From the NCBI GenBank assembly GCA_964574325.1, contig CAZNMY010000001.1, forward strand, positions 62,001-126,000: DNA of 64,000 nucleotides, given 5' to 3'. A program made the position numbers and the translations under genes. Shown here one piece after another: positions 51,574 through 59,589 of the stretch. Numbering within the stretch: position 1 is the stretch's first letter; each line of letters opens with the position of its first letter. This stretch comes from CAMDPA01 sp964574325 (GTDB lineage Bacteria; Pseudomonadota; Alphaproteobacteria; Rhizobiales; Hyphomicrobiaceae). A model generated the notes under the pieces. It saw nothing but the letters and a program-made list of their open reading frames with translations, searched no databases and was not told the DNA's origin.

Positions 51574-52668
51574 TCACGTGGGCCATCGACGGAGTTTGTG
51601 TGTTCGCTCGAGCGTTGCAGCCGTTCTCTCCAAGGCTTCACGGGGGAGCAGGCCGGTCTGCGTGTCGAGATGGGTGATGACGGAGGCAGAGTTGGAAGCG
51701 GCGGCGAGGGCGGCGTCTTCGATGGAGGCGCTGCCGGCAATGTATGCCGCGAAGGTCGAGTTGAAGGCGTCACCGGCGCCGGCCGTGCCTGCGATTTTTG
51801 CCGGTGCGGCCGGGCAGTGCAGAATTCCCGACTGCGATCCGATGTAGGCGCCGTCCTTGCCGTCCGTTATCACGACCCAGCGGGGGCCGAGCTCGTGGAT
51901 GCCCGCGAAGAAGCGGGGCAGCGAAATTTCGAACCCTCCGGATGACAGGCCGCGGAGGGCGAGATCGGGCAGAGCGTCGTCGGACTGACGGGGCAGCGGC
52001 GGTCCGCCTTCGCCGGTCTTTGCGACGAGCCAAGGCACGATCGCGCCGGCTTCATGCCGATTGATCGCGAGGATGTCGATCTTGCCGATCGAATCACGGA
52101 ATTCGCCCTGGCGGGCGGACAGTTGCCGGATGCCGGGATTGACCGCGACGAGGGCGCCTTCGGATTTGGCTTTCTCGACGATCGCGGGAAAGCAATCGGC
52201 GGATTGGTTCGAGAGCCCGGAGACGTAGACGAGGTCGACCATGAAGGCGGCGGGCTTCAAGTCGTTCGGCTCGAGCAGGGCGTTGGCGCCACGGAACGTG
52301 AAGATCGCGGCGTTGCGATCGTGAGCCGAGACGAGGACGGAGGCGCCAGTCGGCGCGCGGCCATCGCGCAGAACGAAACGGGTGGAAATGCCTTCGGCGG
52401 TCATCTGCGCGAGAATGGCTTCGGCGCGCGAATCCTGGCCGAGCTTCACGAGGGCGGACACGTCGTGGCCTTGGCGTGCCAAGCCGACGGCGGCGTTCAC
52501 GGCGCCACCGCCGCAATGCGTCGAGATCTCTTCGGCGTCATTCTTCTTGCCTTCTTCAAGCAAGAGAAACGACGTGTCGGCGTTACGCATCTGCATCCGT
52601 TCGATGCGGTCGCTCGCGATGACGGCGATGGTGTCGATCATCGCACCGCCGAAAGTCGTGATCTTCAT
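51574..52668 (-). CDS. PfkB-family sugar or nucleoside kinase
   Basis: A 364-residue ribokinase-like kinase. Signature 1 is near STHCGGGAVNAAVGLARQGH (residues about 49-68) and signature 2 is AGTAGAGDAFNSTFAAYIAG, where the Asp is the catalytic base. INRHEAGAIVPWL and VITDGKDGAYIG fit the ATP-binding side. It phosphorylates a sugar or nucleoside in the cytoplasm; the substrate is not readable. The ATG at 52668 follows GAAGGACTGAC. The carboxyl half contains a loop (about 220-250) longer than in ribokinase. Confidence 0.92.
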   Translation of the reverse strand: MKITTFGGAMIDTIAVIASDRIERMQMRNADTSFLLLEEGKKNDAEEISTHCGGGAVNAAVGLARQGHDVSALVKLGQDSRAEAILAQMTAEGISTRFVLRDGRAPTGASVLVSAHDRNAAIFTFRGANALLEPNDLKPAAFMVDLVYVSGLSNQSADCFPAIVEKAKSEGALVAVNPGIRQLSARQGEFRDSIGKIDILAINRHEAGAIVPWLVAKTGEGGPPLPRQSDDALPDLALRGLSSGGFEISLPRFFAGIHELGPRWVVITDGKDGAYIGSQSGILHCPAAPAKIAGTAGAGDAFNSTFAAYIAGSASIEDAALAAASNSASVITHLDTQTGLLPREALERTAATLERTHKLRRWPT

Positions 52669-53117
52669 GTCAGTCCTTCCAGCTTTTCGGGCGTGGGCTC
52701 GATCGGATACAGGGGCGGCGTCGTATCGCTACGTGAGGAACGGCATGTGGCGGCGGATCGAGCGTCTCCGATCGATATAGGCTTGCCGGTCGAGTGTTGC
52801 GAACTTATTCGGCAGCCACGGGAGGCTTCGTGGCCTATCTGCGTGACGAGCCTTGTATTTTCGCGCTCAGGTGCGCATATGTCGAAAGATGGCTCCGGTG
52901 CCCTCGCGAGATATCTGTCGCGCGACATTCTCCTTCTTCCTCCTTCTTCAGATCAGCTGCCGACGTGCCCGCGCTTCACGTCGTCCGACATGCTCGGACA
53001 GGTCGGTGGTCGTGCAGCGCCGTTTTGTTCTGCACTTCACTTCCTTCGTCGCCTTTCTTCGTTGCCTCTATGGATTTTCGCCGGTCCTCCTCGGCGCACT
53101 CGGGAAGGCGCTGTCTC
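52669..53117. other. 449-bp intergenic region with no supported gene
   Basis: Divergent promoters for the PfkB kinase (minus) and FYDLN protein (plus) are expected here. Frames present have arginine- and serine-rich composition typical of random GC-rich DNA. Nothing else was seen. Confidence 0.5.
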
Positions 53118-53534
53118 ATGGCCGTCGGTAACCTCGCAACATCGGTCAGCCGCGATCAGCGCGGCACGAAGCGAATGTGCATCGCGTGTGAAATAGCGTT
53201 TTACGACCTGACGAGAAGCCCGATCATCTGTCCTGCTTGCGGGGGCGTGCACACTCCCGTCGTGCGGGAGGTCATCGAATTGCGGCGACCGTCATCGCCA
53301 TCGGCAGCCTGGCGCAGCCGCAGTCCTGCGCGGAATGCCGTCGTGCCCGCTGCCGAGACGCCGGAAGGGGCCGTCGATGGCGAGGAGGCCGACGATGTCG
53401 TCGCTGACGATCTCGAGGAGGCTGATGTTCCGGGGGCTGCGGTGGACGACGATACGGTGCTCGAGCAGGAAGCCGACGACGCCGATGCGTCGGCGCTGAT
53501 CGAGATCGACGACGACGAACCCAAGGATCAGTAA
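53118..53534 (+). CDS. FYDLN acid domain protein (TIGR02300 type)
   Basis: A 138-residue protein. The N-terminal zinc-ribbon-like part has RGTKRMCIACEIAFYDLTRS and ICPACGG (two Cys pairs), with the FYDL core that names the family. The middle is Arg/Ser/Ala-rich, and the C-terminal 60 residues are extremely acidic (EEADDVVADDLEEADVPG and DDDEPKDQ). The family is confined to Alphaproteobacteria and its function is unknown. ATG 53118 follows GGAAGG. Upstream of, and convergent with, ychF. Confidence 0.92.
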   Translation: MAVGNLATSVSRDQRGTKRMCIACEIAFYDLTRSPIICPACGGVHTPVVREVIELRRPSSPSAAWRSRSPARNAVVPAAETPEGAVDGEEADDVVADDLEEADVPGAAVDDDTVLEQEADDADASALIEIDDDEPKDQ

Positions 53535-53600
53535 CGCATTCCTGCTCGGCCGCACCCGAGATGGCGGGACCGCAGTGAGCGCGCCCCGCCGACTTGGTGC

Positions 53601-53629
53601 GCTTTGCCGGCGTCAGCCGCCGGCAAAGC
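53601..53629. terminator. hairpin between FYDLN and ychF genes
   Basis: GCTTTGCCGGC (53601-53611) pairs with GCCGGCAAAGC (53619-53629) across a 7-base loop. The right arm overlaps the 3' end of ychF (stop at 53613-53615). It lies between convergent genes and could terminate both. Confidence 0.6.
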
Positions 53630-54713
53630 GGAAGTGCATGACGTCGCCATCCTTGACGACGTACTCCTTGCCTTCCAGGCGCATCTTGCCGGCGTCCTTG
53701 CAGCCGACCTCGCCGTTGAAGGCGATGTAGTCCTCGTAGGCGATCGTCTCGGCGCGGATGAAGCCCTTTTCGAAGTCGGTATGGATCACGCCGGCAGCTT
53801 TGGGTGCCTTGGTGCCCTCGGTGATCGTCCAGGCACGCGCTTCCTTCGGGCCGACCGTGAAATAGGTGACGAGGCCGAGCAGCTTGTAGCCCTCGCGGAT
53901 CAGGCGATTGAGGCCGGGCTCTTCGAGGCCCATTTCCGAGAGAAAAGCTTGGCGTTCGTCGGCGTCGAGGCCGGACAGTTCCGCTTCGATCTTCGCCGAG
54001 ATGATGACGCAGCCTGCGCCTTCCGCCTTGGCGAATTCCTGTACCTTGGCGGTGTACGCGTTGCCGTTCGCAGCCGAGCCTTCGTCGACATTGCAGACGT
54101 AGAGGATGGGCTTCGCCGTCAACAATTGCAGGGCGCGGAACGCTGGGACCTCGTCGGGCGTCAGCTCGACGCGGCGGGCCGGTTTGCCTTCCGTCAGGAG
54201 GGCTAGCGCCTTGTCGATCAGCAGGAGTTGCGTCTTCGCTTCCTTGTCGCCACCGCGCGCCTTCTTGTCGGCGGCGTGCTTGCGCTTCTCGAGGCTCTCC
54301 ATGTCGGACAGCATCAGCTCTGTCTCGACGACCTCTGCGTCGGCGAGCGGATCGATCTTGCCCGCGACGTGAACGATATCGCCGTCCTCGAAACAGCGCA
54401 GCACATAGGCGACGGCGTCGACCTCTCGGATGTGCCCGAGGAACTGGTTGCCGAGGCCCTCCCCCTTCGATGCACCACGGACGAGGCCGGCGATATCGAC
54501 GAAGATGAGGCGCGTCGGGATGATCTGCTTGGAGCCGGCGATGCGGGAGAGGTGGTCGAGCCGCTCGTCGGGAACGCCGACCTCACCGACGTTCGGCTCG
54601 ATGGTGCAGAAGGGATAGTTGGCCGCTTCGGCTGCCGCGGTTTGCGTCAGCGCGTTGAAGAGGGTCGACTTGCCGACGTTCGGCAGGCCGACAATTCCGC
54701 ATTTGAAGCCCAT
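53613..54713 (-). CDS. ychF: redox-regulated ATPase YchF (OLA1)
   Basis: A 366-residue P-loop NTPase of the YchF/OLA1 group. G1 loop GLPNVGKSTLFN (about residues 8-19), switch region PTRLIFVDIAGLVRGASKGEG, G4-like YVCNVDEGSA and a C-terminal TGS domain (YFTVGPKEARAWTI to GDVMHFRFAGG). The protein hydrolyses ATP and associates with ribosomes. Full length for the family. The start ATG at 54713 is the first codon of the G-domain. Core gene; nearby Pth and bL25 are translation-related. Confidence 0.97.
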   Translation of the reverse strand: MGFKCGIVGLPNVGKSTLFNALTQTAAAEAANYPFCTIEPNVGEVGVPDERLDHLSRIAGSKQIIPTRLIFVDIAGLVRGASKGEGLGNQFLGHIREVDAVAYVLRCFEDGDIVHVAGKIDPLADAEVVETELMLSDMESLEKRKHAADKKARGGDKEAKTQLLLIDKALALLTEGKPARRVELTPDEVPAFRALQLLTAKPILYVCNVDEGSAANGNAYTAKVQEFAKAEGAGCVIISAKIEAELSGLDADERQAFLSEMGLEEPGLNRLIREGYKLLGLVTYFTVGPKEARAWTITEGTKAPKAAGVIHTDFEKGFIRAETIAYEDYIAFNGEVGCKDAGKMRLEGKEYVVKDGDVMHFRFAGG

Positions 54714-54806
54714 GGTCGCTCGCGTGTTCGGGTGTTTCGAGCGGGGTTACACTGCGCGGGACCGGGGGGCAAGGCTTGCAAGGCGAGGCTCGCCGGCAAC
54801 GTCAGT

Positions 54807-55253
54807 TCAGGTGCGGCCGAGCAGGCGCGAAAACTCCGGCTTGAAGGGGTTCGCGATGCGCATGCCTTCGATCGCCGCGCCGTCCTGCATGTCCTCCGAC
54901 ACGAACAACCGGCATTCCGCCCGCAAGGCGGCAGCCACCATCAGGCTATCCCACCAGCTCAATCCGGCCTTGTCCTGAACGGCCCAGGCGCGCTCGGTGG
55001 TTGCTGCATCGAGCGGGGCGATGGCCCAGGGGGCGAGGAGGCGGACGAACCCGCGCGCCTCCCCGACCGGCATCAGCCGCTGCCGTTGCGTCAGCACCCG
55101 GTAGCACTCATTCAGGCTTTGAGGGCTCAGGGTGAGTGTATGATTGCTGATCGTCTTCCTCAGCAAATCCGCCGACACCGCTCGCTTCCGCGGATCTGCC
55201 GGATCGAGCGCGTAGATCAGAATGTTGGTGTCGATGAAGAGACGGCCGGTCAT
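54807..55253 (-). CDS. PIN-domain ribonuclease toxin (VapC-like)
   Basis: A 148-residue PIN-domain protein. Acidic metal-binding residues are in FIDTNILIYALD (Asp near residue 8), in the middle SLNECYRVL, in WWDSLMVAAA, and in FVSEDMQDG. VapC toxins cleave RNA (often tRNA). The start ATG at 55253 is chosen; another ATG lies three codons upstream. It overlaps the antitoxin reading frame and follows it as a module. Confidence 0.9.
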   Translation of the reverse strand: MTGRLFIDTNILIYALDPADPRKRAVSADLLRKTISNHTLTLSPQSLNECYRVLTQRQRLMPVGEARGFVRLLAPWAIAPLDAATTERAWAVQDKAGLSWWDSLMVAAALRAECRLFVSEDMQDGAAIEGMRIANPFKPEFSRLLGRT

Positions 55254-55479
55254 AAAGGTCATCCCGCTTGGGCAGATCGTCAGCGATGCCGGCGAAACCG
55301 GCGCCGCTCAGAAAGCGCTCCAATGTCGCAAGCTGATCCTTGCCGCGCCCCATGCGGTCTTCCAGCATGCGGCTGAGGAATGCGGACATGCTGAGGTCGG
55401 CCTTGGCGGCTTCTATCCGGAGCCAATCCGCCACGTCCTCGCGCAGGGTCAATGTGATGTTCTTCATGATGTTCTTCAT
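55108..55479 (-). CDS. VapB-like antitoxin with an overlapping C-terminal extension
   Basis: A 123-residue protein. The N-terminal ribbon-helix-helix part is MKNITLTLREDVADWLRIEA with AAKADLSMSAFLSRML; the tail that should wrap the toxin is LERFLSGAGFAG to LPKRDDLYDRP. Related antitoxins usually end close to such a LYDR-type motif, but here the frame runs on for about 50 codons (Ser/Arg/His-rich), overlapping the toxin gene by about 145 bases. ATG 55479 has GGAGG five to six bases before it. The extension may not be functional. Confidence 0.75.
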   Translation of the reverse strand: MKNIMKNITLTLREDVADWLRIEAAKADLSMSAFLSRMLEDRMGRGKDQLATLERFLSGAGFAGIADDLPKRDDLYDRPSLHRHQHSDLRARSGRSAEASGVGGFAEEDDQQSYTHPEPSKPE

Positions 55480-55624
55480 CGCGGCCTCCAGATGTCCGCC
55501 TCCGGCCGGCATGCTCAATAGGTCGTGTGGCACGAAAATAGTGTAACACTGAATTCGTGTCAAGCGCCCGCGTCTCGACTGTCCTGGCTTCGCTTCGGCC
55601 GGGCGTCGCCGCGGCGATGAGGCG

Positions 55625-56350
55625 TCAATCCTTCTTGTCCCGGCCGGCCATCCATTTCTTGAGGTTCTCGGCGAGCGCGGACTGGCGTTTGCTCATGCGT
55701 TCACCGCCGGGATGACGGCCGGCGGAAGGCTGCTTCGATGCGGCGGGTTCGGCAGCCCGGCTCCGGTCGGACTCGGCGGTGTCGCTGGCGATCGCGAGAG
55801 CGACATCTGTCAGGAAGCGGGCCTGATCGCCGGCGGCGAGGCGCGGCGCGGCGCCGGCGATCGCATCGAGGAGGGGGCCGAGCCAGAGTTCGTCGGCCTT
55901 GGCGAAATCGTGCAGGACGTAGCCGTGGACGAGTTCCTTGGCGCCGGGGTGGCCGATGCCGATGCGCACGCGGACGAACTCGTTGCCGACGTGCTGGGTG
56001 ATGGAGCGCAGGCCGTTGTGGCCCGCGTTGCCGCCGCCCGTCTTCACTTTGATCTTGCTGGGGGCGATATCGAGTTCGTCGTGGAATGCGACGACATCCG
56101 CGATGCCGATCTTGAGGAAGCGTGTGGCTTCGCCGACGGCACGGCCGGACTCGTTCATATAGGTGTCGGGCTTGAGAAGGATGATTTTCTCGCCCGCGAT
56201 CTCGCCGTCTGCGGCGGTTCCCGAGAACTTGCGCTTCCACGGGCCGAAACGATGGAGCGCGGCGATGCGCTCGACCGCCATGAAGCCGACGTTGTGCCGG
56301 TGGCGAGCGTACTTTTCGCCCGGATTGCCTAAGCCGACAAAGAGCTTCAT
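55625..56350 (-). CDS. pth: peptidyl-tRNA hydrolase
   Basis: A 241-residue enzyme that frees tRNA from peptidyl-tRNA dropped from ribosomes. Motifs: FVGLGNPGEKYARHRHNVGF (catalytic His about 20), LLKPDTYMNESGRAV, AFHDELDIAPSKIKVKTGGG, NAGHNGLRSI and RIGIGHPG. The C-terminal 50 residues (SDRSRAAEPAASKQPSAG) are a low-complexity extension typical of alphaproteobacterial Pth. ATG 56350 begins the family N-terminus. It follows rplY across a 105-bp gap on the same strand. Confidence 0.96.
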   Translation of the reverse strand: MKLFVGLGNPGEKYARHRHNVGFMAVERIAALHRFGPWKRKFSGTAADGEIAGEKIILLKPDTYMNESGRAVGEATRFLKIGIADVVAFHDELDIAPSKIKVKTGGGNAGHNGLRSITQHVGNEFVRVRIGIGHPGAKELVHGYVLHDFAKADELWLGPLLDAIAGAAPRLAAGDQARFLTDVALAIASDTAESDRSRAAEPAASKQPSAGRHPGGERMSKRQSALAENLKKWMAGRDKKD

Positions 56351-56374
56351 GGGGGCTGGGGGATCGGGGTTGGA

Positions 56375-56443
56375 GATCGGGGAACTTGCGAAAAGCAATC
56401 TGGATGACGTGATGTCCAGACAGCCAGTACCTGTTCCCCGATC
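56375..56443. repeat. inverted repeat in the rplY-pth gap
   Basis: GATCGGGGAAC (56375-56385) and GTTCCCCGATC (56433-56443) are perfect 11-bp arms with a 47-base loop between the rplY stop and the pth start. It may be an attenuating or processing hairpin. Confidence 0.5.
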
Positions 56444-56455
56444 TTTCCTTCAGTC

Positions 56456-57184
56456 TTACTTCTTCGCGGCGGGGGCGCCCTTGGCAGCCGGAGCGGCCTT
56501 GCCGCCTGCGGCGGGGGCAGCCTTTGCGCCTGCAGCCGGTGCGGCGGCGGCCTTGGGATCTGCTGCGGGCGTTGCACCAGGTGTGGCGGCGCCCGGCGTC
56601 GCGGCTTCCTCTTCCTTCACCAGCGCGCCTGCGATCGTTGCCACCGTGAAGTCGCGGTCGCCGATCGTCGGGCGCACGCCCTTGGGCAGTTCGATCGCGG
56701 AAATGTGGATCGAACGGCCGATTTCGAGACCGGTCAGGTCGAACTCGAAGATCTCGGGGATCGCATCCGGTGGACAGTACACCTCGATCTCGCGGCGTAC
56801 GATGTTGAGCACGCCACCGCGCTTCATGCCGGGTGAAGCTGCTTCGTTGATGAAGCGGGCCGGCACGCGAACGCGGATGCGGCTCTCCGGCGTGACGCGG
56901 AGGAAGTCGACGTGCACCGGCACGTCCTTGACCGGGTCGAGCTGGAACTCACGCGGGATGACGCGGGTCTTCTGTCCGTCGATCACGATGTCGAAGATAG
57001 TCGCGAGGAACCGTCCGCGATTGATCGTCTTGAAGATCTCGTTGAAGTCGACATTGATGCCGACAGGCTCGGTCTTAGCGCCGTAGATCACGGCAGGCAC
57101 CAAACCCTCGCGTCGCGCTGTACGTGCGGCCCCCTTACCGCTCCGTGGGCGCGCCGAGGCCTTGATCTCGATTACGTTGGCCAT
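56456..57184 (-). CDS. rplY: ribosomal protein bL25, CTC family
   Basis: A 242-residue ribosomal protein that binds 5S rRNA. N-terminal L25 domain (EIKASARPRSGKGAARTARR, LVPAVIYG), then TL5/CTC C-terminal beta domain (REIEVYCPPDAIPEIFEFDL). The tail (residues about 205-242) is a low-complexity Ala/Pro/Lys run (ADPKAAAAPAAGAKAAP). CTC-type length is usual in Alphaproteobacteria. ATG 57184 starts at the L25 domain. Upstream promoter-like elements are seen near 57311-57339. Confidence 0.96.
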   Translation of the reverse strand: MANVIEIKASARPRSGKGAARTARREGLVPAVIYGAKTEPVGINVDFNEIFKTINRGRFLATIFDIVIDGQKTRVIPREFQLDPVKDVPVHVDFLRVTPESRIRVRVPARFINEAASPGMKRGGVLNIVRREIEVYCPPDAIPEIFEFDLTGLEIGRSIHISAIELPKGVRPTIGDRDFTVATIAGALVKEEEAATPGAATPGATPAADPKAAAAPAAGAKAAPAAGGKAAPAAKGAPAAKK

Positions 57185-57310
57185 AGCACTCTCCAATGAA
57201 AAAGGGGCCTGATCATCCTAGCGATGGGCCCCGGTCGTCGTTCCCCGCCCGGCCTCCAAGGGTGCAAATGCGCGACGGGGAGCCCAGGAGCCGAACTCGT
57301 GGGCAGCCGG

Positions 57311-57339
57311 GTTATAGCGACGGTTTTTTTGCGGCGCAA
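57311..57339 (-). promoter_or_regulatory. candidate sigma70-type promoter of rplY
   Basis: On the minus strand TTGCGC (57339-57334) and TATAAC (57316-57311) are separated by exactly 17 bases containing an A7 run. Transcription would begin about 120 bases before the rplY start. Confidence 0.5.
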
Positions 57340-57494
57340 CTTTTTGGTAGTACGGCGCACTGGCGCCGAGCCGCGTTCGCGGCTTCGTCCGGCAAAGCCG
57401 GCCGGAAGTGGCGGTCATGGTCCCAGGTCTCGCGGGAGGCGGCACCGGCGCCGGGGCGCGTTCGCTGCCTCGCAGAGCTAAAGGCAATCTACGC

Positions 57495-57583
57495 AGGTCG
57501 GGTCAAGGGTAGCGAGACCCGACATATCGCGACGCGCCGTGGATGTCGGGTCGCGGACCGCGGTGCTGTCCTTGACCCGACCT
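57495..57583. repeat. double-hairpin palindromic element (REPIN-like)
   Basis: Outer arms AGGTCGGGTCAAGG (57495-57508) and CCTTGACCCGACCT (57570-57583) are perfect inverses. Inner arms GACCCGACAT (57516-57525) and ATGTCGGGTC (57543-57552) are too. Each half is also its own hairpin because GTCGGGTC pairs with GACCCGAC. Two mirrored hairpins separated by a short spacer is the layout of REP doublets. Confidence 0.8.
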
Positions 57584-57601
57584 ACGACTGTCCTCGATCT
57601 A

Positions 57602-58648
57602 CTACGCCCTCACCTCTTGTCGCTGGAAGGCGATGTAGGCGAGTGTGAACAGCAACACGAGGCCGGCGATCAGGCTCGCGAGCTGAGGCCAGATCAGGAG
57701 GAGGCTCTGGCCGAGAGGCAGGGGGGAGCCGCGGACCATGCCCTGGAGTTGAGACATCATCACGAGCCCGAACGTCCGCGTCGACGGATTCAAAAGCGCC
57801 ATCGCGGTTTCGGCGAACAGCGTGTTCGGCGACAAGCGCTCGATGGCCTGCTGGGTGTCGAACGCCGCGATCTGGGTGCGCGGGTCGAACGGATCGATGG
57901 GTGAGATCACGCCTGCGACCATCGAAGCGATCATCGGCCAGAACACGGCGAACAGTAGCCACAGCGAAAGGCTTGCCAAGGCGGACGTCGCGGTCGAGCG
58001 GAAGACGATCGAGAACAGGATGGCTATGGCGAGCCACACGCCGCCGTAGGCGATTGCTGCGATCAGGAACAGAACGCTGCGGACGATCTCCTCGCCTGCC
58101 GGGGCCAGCCCGATCAGGAAAATGCCGAGGCCCATCATGAACAGCCAGAGTGCGACGAGGAACACGGCCAGCGTCGCCAATCCCGCCAGGAATTTTCCGA
58201 CGAGAAGCGCGTCGCGATAGATCGGCTGGGCGAGGATGCGGCTCATGGTGCGGCGGTTGAACTCGCCGTTGACCGCATCGAACCCGAGCGTGATCGCGAC
58301 GATCGGGATCAGGAAGCCGAGGAACGCGAGGAATGACGGCAATGGTTCCTTGGAAACGGTGAAGATCTTCAGGAACACGAACGGGTCTTCGCCGACGACG
58401 TCCTTGATCTGGCCGATCGCGGCATAGGCTGCTGCAAAGCCGGTGACGAACACCAGCGCCTGCAGCATCCGCATGCGCGTGCTCGTCAGATTGTCGTTGA
58501 ACTCGCGTTCGACGACGGCGCCGAGACCCGTCCAGGGGGAGCCCTCGCGGACGCCGCTGGCGCCGGTGAAGCCCTCGAAGCCGTCCTTCACGGACTGCAG
58601 CCAGCTCTTCGGCGGTGGGGGGGCGGTCGATTTCTGCTCAGGCGGCAT
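57602..58648 (-). CDS. ABC-2-type transporter permease
   Basis: A 348-residue membrane protein with about six helices in two groups: one near residues 60-80 (MLQALVFVTGFAAAYAAIG), then after about 125 (FLAFLGFLIPIVAITLGFDA and FLAGLATLAVFLVALWLFMM), and the last at about 318-338. NGEFNRRTMSRILAQPIYRD is a conserved ABC-2 segment. The stop and start overlap the ATPase gene by 11 bases (58638-58648). It works with the ATPase and the NEW3 protein as an exporter or membrane-remodelling unit; the substrate is unknown. Confidence 0.9.
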   Translation of the reverse strand: MPPEQKSTAPPPPKSWLQSVKDGFEGFTGASGVREGSPWTGLGAVVEREFNDNLTSTRMRMLQALVFVTGFAAAYAAIGQIKDVVGEDPFVFLKIFTVSKEPLPSFLAFLGFLIPIVAITLGFDAVNGEFNRRTMSRILAQPIYRDALLVGKFLAGLATLAVFLVALWLFMMGLGIFLIGLAPAGEEIVRSVLFLIAAIAYGGVWLAIAILFSIVFRSTATSALASLSLWLLFAVFWPMIASMVAGVISPIDPFDPRTQIAAFDTQQAIERLSPNTLFAETAMALLNPSTRTFGLVMMSQLQGMVRGSPLPLGQSLLLIWPQLASLIAGLVLLFTLAYIAFQRQEVRA

Positions 58649-59576
58649 GTCGCTTGCCCTCGAAGAATTTCGTGTAGACGTCCTGCAGCGTGGCCATGCC
58701 GAGCGACAGGCGCTCGAGGTTGGCGCCGGCCTCGATGACGCGACGGGCGACCTCGCCACGAACGTCACGGGAAGCGTCGATCCGCCAACTGCCTTCGGCG
58801 AGCCTGGTGATGCGCTCGAGACCCGCGATGCCGTCGAGCTTCGCGGTGTCGAACCCTCCGCTCGCCTCGAGTTGGATCACCGTGGTGGTGCCGAGCACGT
58901 CGCGCATCAGGTCGGTGACCTTGCCCATCACGCCGATCCTGCCGTTCGAAAACAGTGCGACGCGATCGCAGATCGACTGCACGAGATCGAGCAGGTGGGA
59001 GGACAGGATCACGGTCATGCCTTCCGCCTTCAGCGAGCGGATCAGCTCCAGGAATTCCTGTGTCGATTGCGGGTCGAGGCCGTTGGTCGGCTCGTCGAGG
59101 ATCGCGACGTCGACCCGGCGCATGATGATCTCGGCGATGCCGAGCCGTTGGCGCATACCGCGCGAGTAGGTCGCGACGGGGCGTTCGGCGGCGGCGACGA
59201 GGTTGACGCGCTCCAGGGCGGAGGTGATGCGTCTGTCGACGGCGACGCGGGGGATTCCGCCGAGGCGGGCCGTGTAGCGTAGGTTATCACGGCCGGTCAT
59301 GTTGTCGTAGAAGCCGACGCTGTCCGGGAGATAGCCGACACGGCGCTTGACCTCGAGGGGCTGGCGCAGGGGATCGAAACCGACGGTCGCGATGCTGCCG
59401 CCGGTCGGCTCGGTGAGGCCGAGGATCATGAGGATCGTGGTCGTCTTGCCGGCGCCGTTGGGGCCGAGCAGGCCGAACACCTCTCCTTTCTCGATCGTGA
59501 GGTCGAGGCGGTCGACTGCAACCTGCGAGCCGTACCGCTTCGTCAAGGCTTTCGCCTCGATGACGGGTGTCGTCAT
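58638..59576 (-). CDS. ABC transporter ATPase, ABC-2/CcmA-like
   Basis: A 312-residue ATPase: Walker A GPNGAGKTTTILMILGL, Q loop YLPDSVGFYDNMTG, signature YSRGMRQRLGIAEI (SRGMRQR rather than SGGQ), Walker B VAILDEPTNGLDPQS, and H loop ILSSHLLDLVQSI. It belongs to the ABC-2 exporter group with an extra C-terminal domain. The start ATG at 59576 is 13 bp after the NEW3 gene stop, indicating one operon. Confidence 0.94.
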   Translation of the reverse strand: MTTPVIEAKALTKRYGSQVAVDRLDLTIEKGEVFGLLGPNGAGKTTTILMILGLTEPTGGSIATVGFDPLRQPLEVKRRVGYLPDSVGFYDNMTGRDNLRYTARLGGIPRVAVDRRITSALERVNLVAAAERPVATYSRGMRQRLGIAEIIMRRVDVAILDEPTNGLDPQSTQEFLELIRSLKAEGMTVILSSHLLDLVQSICDRVALFSNGRIGVMGKVTDLMRDVLGTTTVIQLEASGGFDTAKLDGIAGLERITRLAEGSWRIDASRDVRGEVARRVIEAGANLERLSLGMATLQDVYTKFFEGKRHAA

Positions 59577-59589
59577 CGGATGCTCCGCA

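Larger units (their letters stand above)
57185..57601. other. 417-bp gap holding rplY promoter and hairpin repeats
   Basis: No gene. It carries a good promoter candidate for rplY, several GC hairpins (AGCCGCG-TT-CGCGGCT at about 57369-57384) and the double-hairpin repeat at 57495-57583. Confidence 0.6.
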
